Positions 1 to 3,726 of a stretch of DNA of 5,547 nucleotides are shown here, piece after piece. The notes below the pieces were generated by a model. The model had not been told where the DNA came from and did not search any database. It saw only the letters and a program-made list of their open reading frames with translations. The stretch's first letter is position 1; each line of letters starts with the position of its first letter. Both the position numbers and the translations under genes were made by a program. The stretch lies in contig DAOWAK010000109.1 of NCBI GenBank assembly GCA_030634605.1, positions 1 through 5,547 of the forward strand. Reading direction: 5' to 3'. This DNA comes from Sedimentisphaerales bacterium. Lineage in GTDB: Bacteria; Planctomycetota; Phycisphaerae; Sedimentisphaerales; SM23-30.

Positions 1-390
1 GCGGTACTGGGGCAGAAAATGCACCGGGCGACCTTGCCGCAAAGCCTGGTCCAGCAAATCGGGCAACTTCTCCAGAGCAGCGGTCTGGGTAACACCGACC
101 TTTTCACACTTCTGGGCCAGGCTCGGCTGGGCTCCCATCCAGATGACGTGTTCGACAGTCAGATCGTCGCCAAAAACGATGTGTTGGCCCTGGTCAACAT
201 CAACCACCCCAGCCAGGGACGGGCTATCCAACCCGAAAAAATACAAAAAAGAACTATCCTGACGAAACGGATAAGCGTTGTCGGGGTAGTTCATGGGGCT
301 CTCTTCGTTACCCGGCAGAAAAATCAGGCCGGTTTTGACCTGCCGCAACAAAAGTTCTCTTCTGGCGATGTAAACATCCGGCGGAAACAT
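1..390 (-). CDS. pepP: Xaa-Pro aminopeptidase (aminopeptidase P), N-terminal part, cut by the window edge
   Basis: Aminopeptidase P removes the N-terminal residue from peptides whose second residue is proline; it is a cytoplasmic dinuclear-metal enzyme of peptidase family M24B. Only the first 130 residues are visible. They match the non-catalytic AMP_N domain: an early RR (residues 10-11), GLIFLPGNEESPMNYPDN (21-38), YPFRQDSSFLYFFGLD (40-55) and VIWMGAQPS (82-90). The catalytic pita-bread domain with its metal ligands would lie left of position 1 and cannot be checked. The ATG at 390 is well supported: AGGAAGGGG (396-404) precedes it at Shine-Dalgarno distance, and an in-frame TAG sits six codons upstream. 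The gene follows hisI in the same direction after 79 bases, with no convincing terminator between, so co-transcription is plausible. The family assignment is strong. The symbol pepP is by family, and a paralogous M24B peptidase remains possible. Confidence 0.88.
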   Translation of the reverse strand, partial: MFPPDVYIARRELLLRQVKTGLIFLPGNEESPMNYPDNAYPFRQDSSFLYFFGLDSPSLAGVVDVDQGQHIVFGDDLTVEHVIWMGAQPSLAQKCEKVGVTQTAALEKLPDLLDQALRQGRPVHFLPQYR

Positions 391-469
391 AAGAACCCCT
401 TCCTAAAAAAGTTAACCATGCTGATTGCCAGCCATTAACCCGACTGCAAATAACCTTTATTGCAAGGTG

Positions 470-883
470 TTATTTTTTATAGACCGTAGCGGGGTCGTAA
501 ACCGGCTCAGCTACGAATTCAAGCTGGTTATTGCTGCCCTGTCTCAGACGGCGGTAAAAGCAGGACTGATAGCCAACGTGGCACTGGCCGGAATCGACCG
601 TCACCTTGAGAATCAGACAGTCCTGATCGCAATCGACGAGGATTTCCTGCACTTTCTGGACGTGGCCGGATTCTTCGCCTTTACGCCATAGTTTTTTTCG
701 CGAGCGGGAATAATAAATAGCGTTGCCGGTGGCAATCGTTTCAGCCAGGGACTGCTCGTTCATGTAAGCGACCATCAGAACTTCGCCGCTTTGGGCGTCC
801 TGGGCAATGGCCGGGATCAGTCCGTGGGCATCGAATTTCGGGGTAAAGCTGGTTCCGGTTTCTACTTCTTTGGGAGCGGACAT
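470..883 (-). CDS. hisI: Phosphoribosyl-AMP cyclohydrolase HisI
   Basis: HisI opens the purine ring of phosphoribosyl-AMP to give ProFAR, the third step of histidine biosynthesis, in the cytoplasm. The 137-residue product is the usual size for stand-alone HisI; no HisE (pyrophosphohydrolase) domain is fused. Family hallmarks are present: VLMVAYMNEQSL (35-46), ATGNAIYYSRSRKKLWRKGE (51-70), SGHVQ (72-76), DCDQDC (84-89) and GQCHVGYQSCF (99-109). By the known spacing of the family, C85, C101 and C108 are the zinc ligands and D84, D86 and D88 the magnesium ligands. The ATG at 883 is preceded by GGAG (890-893) with a six-base spacer, and a TATAAT box lies just upstream. The neighbouring genes are not histidine genes, so the pathway is probably dispersed in this genome. 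The tail after residue 112 is not conserved in the family and looks ordinary. Confidence 0.96.
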   Translation of the reverse strand: MSAPKEVETGTSFTPKFDAHGLIPAIAQDAQSGEVLMVAYMNEQSLAETIATGNAIYYSRSRKKLWRKGEESGHVQKVQEILVDCDQDCLILKVTVDSGQCHVGYQSCFYRRLRQGSNNQLEFVAEPVYDPATVYKK

Positions 884-903
884 GGTTATCTCCAGATTTC
901 AAA

Positions 904-932
904 ATTATAATTTAAAGTAACTGTTCACAGAA
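904..932 (-). promoter_or_regulatory. Probable promoter of hisI
   Basis: On the minus strand a perfect TATAAT (904-909) sits 20 bases before the hisI start codon. The best -35 candidate at 17-base spacing is TTCTGT (927-932), a poor match to TTGACA, and there is no TGn extension. Transcription would start near 897, giving a leader of about 14 bases that just contains the GGAG ribosome-binding site. The surroundings are A/T-rich. The call rests on the -10 box, its placement and the upstream terminator that isolates this gene from the methyltransferase. Confidence 0.45.
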
Positions 933-948
933 ATAAATAACTCTCACT

Positions 949-974
949 AAAAAGCCCCCAGCCGCCAGGCGGGG
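949..974 (-). terminator. Intrinsic terminator after the methyltransferase gene
   Basis: Read on the minus strand, CCCCGCC pairs with GGC-T-GGGG (one bulged T) around a TGGC loop, giving seven G:C pairs, followed by GC and five T residues (949-953). It lies about 160 bases past the methyltransferase stop codon and before the hisI promoter, so it would separate the two transcription units. A second small hairpin, GCCC-TTTCA-GGGC (982-994), precedes it. No RNA-folding program was run. Confidence 0.6.
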
Positions 975-1000
975 AAAACTTGCCCTGAAAGGGCGAAATA

Positions 1001-1030
1001 ATCCGCGTTCATCGGCGTCTATCGGCGGTT
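1001..1030. repeat. Three tandem 10-bp units
   Basis: Three consecutive decamers read ATCCGCGTTC, ATCGGCGTCT and ATCGGCGGTT; each shares the frame ATCsGCG followed by a variable end. The block lies between the methyltransferase stop codon and its terminator, so it would be in the 3' untranslated RNA of that gene. From general memory, similar 'ATCCGCGTTCATCGGCG'-type strings are scattered between genes in several environmental bacterial lineages; this could not be checked here. Confidence 0.55.
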
Positions 1031-1134
1031 TCATCTTGATTACCGTGAACACTTACAATTTAAATTTGAGCACTACCGGTTGAATGCTACCGAAGCAAAT
1101 CCGGGATTTCGGTTTTGGCCGGGCAGATTATCGA

Positions 1135-1821
1135 TTATCTTTTCGCGTAAGCGATGTTCATAATAGCTGGGGGACAGACGCCGAAGACATTCTGTTTGAC
1201 TTTTGCAAAGCCGGCGTCGTTGAGCAAATTGCGGAAACGTCCGGACGAACAATGATGAACGTGATTTTCGGCCCGGGTAACACAGATATCAAAAATGAAG
1301 TACCCCAGCGGATCATCACGGCAGCCGTCGATAAGCATATAACGGCCGTCGTTGTCCAAAACCCGCAACACTTCACTTACAGCACGGTCCTGATGCGGGT
1401 AATGGTGAAACGAATTGCAGCAGGTAACGACATCGAACGAGTTGTCCGGAAAAGGCAGGTGCTCCGCGTCGCCAACTTTAAAGCTGAGTTTTTTGGCAAG
1501 ATTCATGCTTTCGACCTTTTCGCGGGCGTAGTCGATCATGTTGTCGGACATGTCGATGCCGACACCGGACTGGATATGAGATCCCAAACGCAGGGACTGA
1601 ATGAGCAGATTACCGGTACCGCAGCCGACATCCAGGATACGAAGTGGCTTGAGTCCGCGACGTTTACCCTGACGCAGTTCAGCCAGAACACGCTGATGGC
1701 AGGGTTTGAACAATAAGACATTAATTATGTCGCGGTCATAATGATGAGCCCAACGCTGAAAATGGGCATGAGCGGAATCTTTCCACTCGTGCTGTTTGGT
1801 ATGATGCACTTGTTTTAACAT
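1135..1821 (-). CDS. Class I SAM-dependent methyltransferase (Methyltransf_11 / UbiE-like)
   Basis: The 228-residue product is a Rossmann-fold methyltransferase that transfers a methyl group from S-adenosylmethionine; the substrate cannot be read from sequence. Motif I is RILDVGCGTGN (61-71), the SAM-binding glycine loop. The following acidic strand end is GVGIDMSD (86-93), with D90 expected to hold the SAM ribose. VGDAEHLPFPDNSFD (116-130) and VVTCCNSFHHY (131-141) are the motif II/III region, and VLRVLDNDGRYMLID (151-165) is the next strand. A short N-terminal helical stretch (HFQRWAHHYDRDI) resembles the cap of UbiE/small-molecule methyltransferases, and the C-terminus (RFRNLLNDAGF) is typical of the family. 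No signal peptide or membrane segment is seen. The ATG at 1821 follows a weak GGGG at seven-base spacing; an in-frame TGA about 11 codons upstream and no other start codon between support it. It appears monocistronic. Quinone or other small-molecule methylation is possible but unproven. Confidence 0.9.
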   Translation of the reverse strand: MLKQVHHTKQHEWKDSAHAHFQRWAHHYDRDIINVLLFKPCHQRVLAELRQGKRRGLKPLRILDVGCGTGNLLIQSLRLGSHIQSGVGIDMSDNMIDYAREKVESMNLAKKLSFKVGDAEHLPFPDNSFDVVTCCNSFHHYPHQDRAVSEVLRVLDNDGRYMLIDGCRDDPLGYFIFDICVTRAENHVHHCSSGRFRNLLNDAGFAKVKQNVFGVCPPAIMNIAYAKR

Positions 1822-1952
1822 GTTATTACCCCAAAAGGGAAAAAGCTTCCGTCAAGAAACGCCCGCCGCTCCAGACCCGCTTAAAATGACAACTAACAGT
1901 ACAATTCCAAGTTTTTCAGTCTCGAACCGCTGCATTTCCGATAATTAGTACG

Positions 1953-2069
1953 TGTTGCGGAAACCGCATTTTGTCATTCCCGCGTAAGCGGAAATCCAGT
2001 ATTTCGGCCTAAAACAGGCTTTCGCTAATATACGAAATTGCACGATTGAAAAAAACGTCTTCCGCAACA
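1953..2069. repeat. Hairpin cluster framed by a 10-bp inverted repeat (possible small non-coding element)
   Basis: TGTTGCGGAA (1953-1962) is matched by its exact reverse complement TTCCGCAACA (2060-2069). Between them lie three further palindromes in a row: TGCGG-AAA-CCGCA (1956-1968), TTCCCGC-GTAA-GCGGAA with one bulge (1977-1993) and GCCT-AAAAC-AGGC (2007-2019). The last is nested between ATTTCG (2001-2006) and CGAAAT (2033-2038). The heptamer GCGGAAA occurs twice (1957-1963, 1988-1994). There is no open reading frame of note. This may be a miniature mobile element or a structured RNA; no target-site duplication is obvious, so the boundaries are uncertain. Confidence 0.4.
1971..1984 (+). 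repeat. TTGTCATTCCCGCG motif, copy 1
   Basis: This 14-mer starts the second hairpin of the 1953-2069 cluster and continues with GTAAGCGGAAATCCAG. It matches 13 of 14 bases at 3617-3630. From memory, 'GTCATTCCCGCG...GCGGGAATCCAG' is a widespread dispersed intergenic motif in many bacterial genomes; its wider distribution could not be checked here. Confidence 0.5.
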
Positions 2070-2262
2070 GAAACTAATTATATCAGGGACATAGCAATTA
2101 TCAAGGCGGGAAAGACTCTGTCAAAGTGAATTTTATCGGTCCTGCCGAATTGAACATGGTGTTTTACTAATAAAATAAGGGGTAAGTCAGCAAAATCATG
2201 CAGTAGAGCATTTTTCATGCCGAATTTGATTACAGTCGAGTATATCCTGATCGCGGGAACCC

Positions 2263-2267
2263 GAGGG
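2263..2267 (+). promoter_or_regulatory. Ribosome-binding site that fixes the PilZ gene start
   Basis: GAGGG ends six bases before the ATG at 2274, ideal Shine-Dalgarno spacing. The in-frame ATG at 2217, 19 codons upstream, has only CAGTAGAGCATTTTTC before it, with no purine-rich site. The extra residues it would add show no conserved feature. The shorter start is therefore preferred. Confidence 0.7.
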
Positions 2268-2273
2268 AAACCT

Positions 2274-3515
2274 ATGAACCTGTCAAAAATTGAAACGATA
2301 CTGAACCGATGCAATTTATCGGAGTTGGTAGAACTCGATAAAATCATTCAAAATCTGATCGAGGACAAAAAATCAGCATCGGAACTACCAGAGGAGGACC
2401 AGAATCGTCAACGTCGTCGCGAGCAGCGTTTTGAGACCAATATCCTGGGCACTCTGGTACGAATTACGGACGTTAAGCCCGGTGAGCGTAAAGAATACAG
2501 CGTAACTTTGAAGGATATCTCCCAGAGCGGCATGTGCCTGAATGTGGATTTAACCTTTGTGCCGTCTCGTTTAGTGGAAGTGGTTTTTGCCGGCCCCGGT
2601 GGAAAAATCAAACGGAGCTACCTGGAGGTGGTAAGGATGCGCAAAATGAACAACCAGGACGGCTCGTGGCTGGAAGTGGGCTGCCGCGCTGTTACGGACG
2701 AAGAAGTCCGGCGTACGCGGCTCCAGGAAGAGCAGATTGCCAAAATGCGCAGTAAAATGCATAAACGCAGCGGTGTAATAATTCTGGCAGTCGGTCCGGA
2801 AACCGAAGAAAATAATAAGCTGATCGAACGCATCAAAGCGGAATCATACCAGGTTCGTCAGATTACCGGAATAGCCGCGGCCATGGAAAGTGCCCGGAAA
2901 ATTTCAGCTCAACTGGCAATATTGTGCAACGGATCGGAAATCAGCAAGGACAATAAACTGCTCCCCGAGCTGGCAAAAGCACCATCAGGCCTGGCCAGCA
3001 TCGCGATAGTGGACAACGATGAAGATCGATTTGCTTTGATAGAAGCCGGGGTAGATGAATGTCTGAAAAAGTCCAGTTCGAAAAAAGATGATTTTTTGTT
3101 TCACGCGATTGAACGGGCCATGGTGGGACACCTGCTTCGCCAGGGAAAAAACACCAGTTCCACAAACAAGGCCTTACTCGTCAGCCTCGATAACACAAAA
3201 ATCAATTTAATAACTTACCAGTTCGAAGAACACGGCTACGAATGCCAGCATGTTGACAGCGCCGAAGAGGCGATCAAACTGAAAAATGATCCGTTCGATA
3301 TTGTGGTGGCGGAATACGATGGCTACAATGACGACGAAATTAAAAAGCTGATAAAACATTTCGAAGGTTATCCGGTTATAGCCATGTGCGACGAAATCAG
3401 ATTCGGGTCGCGGGCCATGGCAACCGGGGTGGCTAATTATCTTAACATGCCGCCCAAGAATGATGATATACGGATGATTCTGGAGTCCTGCGTAAATACC
3501 AAACAACCGGTGTAA
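2274..3515 (+). CDS. PilZ-domain protein with two degenerate receiver-like domains
   Basis: The 413-residue product is a probable cytoplasmic regulator that senses cyclic-di-GMP. Residues 1-35 form a charged, likely helical lead (LSELVELDKIIQNLIEDKK). A PilZ domain follows at about 45-142, with both ligand motifs: RxxxR as RREQR (48-52) and DxSxxG as DISQSG (81-86), then a beta-barrel ending in WLEVGCRAV. A basic helix (145-165) leads to two domains that look like response-regulator receivers. The first is about 166-290, with VIILAVGPE as strand 1. The second is about 298-410, with KALLVSLDNTKIN as strand 1. In both, the strand-3 position that should carry the phosphorylated aspartate differs: C218 in LAILCN and E347 in DIVVAEYDG. 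The strand-5 KP is absent in the second (YLNMPPK). They are probably non-phosphorylated interaction modules. No signal peptide, membrane segment or output domain is seen. An in-frame ATG at 2217 would add 19 residues but lacks a ribosome-binding site. The PilZ call is firm; the receiver calls are inferred from fold pattern. Confidence 0.85.
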   Translation: MNLSKIETILNRCNLSELVELDKIIQNLIEDKKSASELPEEDQNRQRRREQRFETNILGTLVRITDVKPGERKEYSVTLKDISQSGMCLNVDLTFVPSRLVEVVFAGPGGKIKRSYLEVVRMRKMNNQDGSWLEVGCRAVTDEEVRRTRLQEEQIAKMRSKMHKRSGVIILAVGPETEENNKLIERIKAESYQVRQITGIAAAMESARKISAQLAILCNGSEISKDNKLLPELAKAPSGLASIAIVDNDEDRFALIEAGVDECLKKSSSKKDDFLFHAIERAMVGHLLRQGKNTSSTNKALLVSLDNTKINLITYQFEEHGYECQHVDSAEEAIKLKNDPFDIVVAEYDGYNDDEIKKLIKHFEGYPVIAMCDEIRFGSRAMATGVANYLNMPPKNDDIRMILESCVNTKQPV

Positions 3516-3616
3516 AAATGGTAAGTGTTCGCAGTTTGGATGCAGGGTTCCGGGTCTGGAAGATAGAGACTAATCTTGAAAAAATCGTAATACTTTAGCC
3601 AAATGCAGCAAATGGC

Positions 3617-3667
3617 TTGTCATCCCCGCGACACGGAGCGGAGAACCCGTCACGGAATCAATGACGA
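3617..3667 (+). repeat. TTGTCATCCCCGCG motif, copy 2, with GTCAT/ATGAC ends
   Basis: TTGTCATCCCCGCG (3617-3630) differs by one base from the copy at 1971-1984. Here the element is bounded by inverted GTCAT (3619-3623) and ATGAC (3661-3665), and inside it CGTCA (3648-3652) pairs with TGACG (3662-3666). A further short inverted repeat, AGCCA/TGGCT (3597-3601, 3613-3617), abuts it. It sits in the 211-base gap where the PilZ and beta-helix genes converge, a position where transcription stops would be expected, but no T-run terminator is evident on either strand. Confidence 0.45.
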
Positions 3668-3726
3668 TTTTTGAATGTCGAGTAAGAGCACTTCTGGGTG
3701 AGTACGCAGAAAGGTGTCTCCCGGGG

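Larger units (their letters stand above)
1822..2273. other. Gene-free intergenic region between divergent genes
   Basis: This 452-base stretch separates the minus-strand methyltransferase from the plus-strand PilZ gene, so it must hold promoters for both. I found no convincing -35/-10 pair for either. 1822-1952 shows nothing recognisable. 1953-2069 is hairpin-rich repeat-like DNA, listed separately. 2070-2273 is A/T-rich leader DNA upstream of the PilZ start; I tried it against the cyclic-di-GMP-I (GEMM) riboswitch pattern because of the downstream gene and it does not fit. Overlapping open frames here lack ribosome-binding sites and family resemblance. Confidence 0.6.

Noticed and set aside
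19..438. Plus-strand open frame of 139 codons
   Set aside because: It is antisense to the aminopeptidase P gene, whose minus-strand translation matches the AMP_N family clearly; the plus frame has no family resemblance.
448..475. AAATAAC/GTTATTT inverted repeat between hisI and the aminopeptidase gene as a terminator
   Set aside because: The stem is all weak pairs with a 14-base loop, it overlaps the hisI stop codon, and the T-run is on the wrong strand for minus-strand transcription.
1084..1716. Plus-strand open frame of 210 codons
   Set aside because: Antisense shadow of the methyltransferase, whose SAM motifs are unmistakable on the minus strand.
1850..1855. TTGACG (minus strand) as a -35 box for the methyltransferase
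   Set aside because: At 17-base spacing the -10 position is GGGGTA; a TAATAA lies too far away, and it would overlap the start codon region.
2150..2176. TTGAAC and TAAAAT as a promoter for the PilZ gene
   Set aside because: The spacing is only 15 bases and the region is A/T-rich enough to give such matches by chance.
2080..2200. Cyclic-di-GMP riboswitch upstream of the PilZ gene
   Set aside because: Isolated GGGAC-AUAGCAA-like pieces are present, but the conserved GEMM core and paired helices could not be laid out.
2078..2347. Minus-strand open frame of 89 codons across the PilZ leader
   Set aside because: No ribosome-binding site, no family resemblance, and it overlaps the start of the well-supported PilZ gene.
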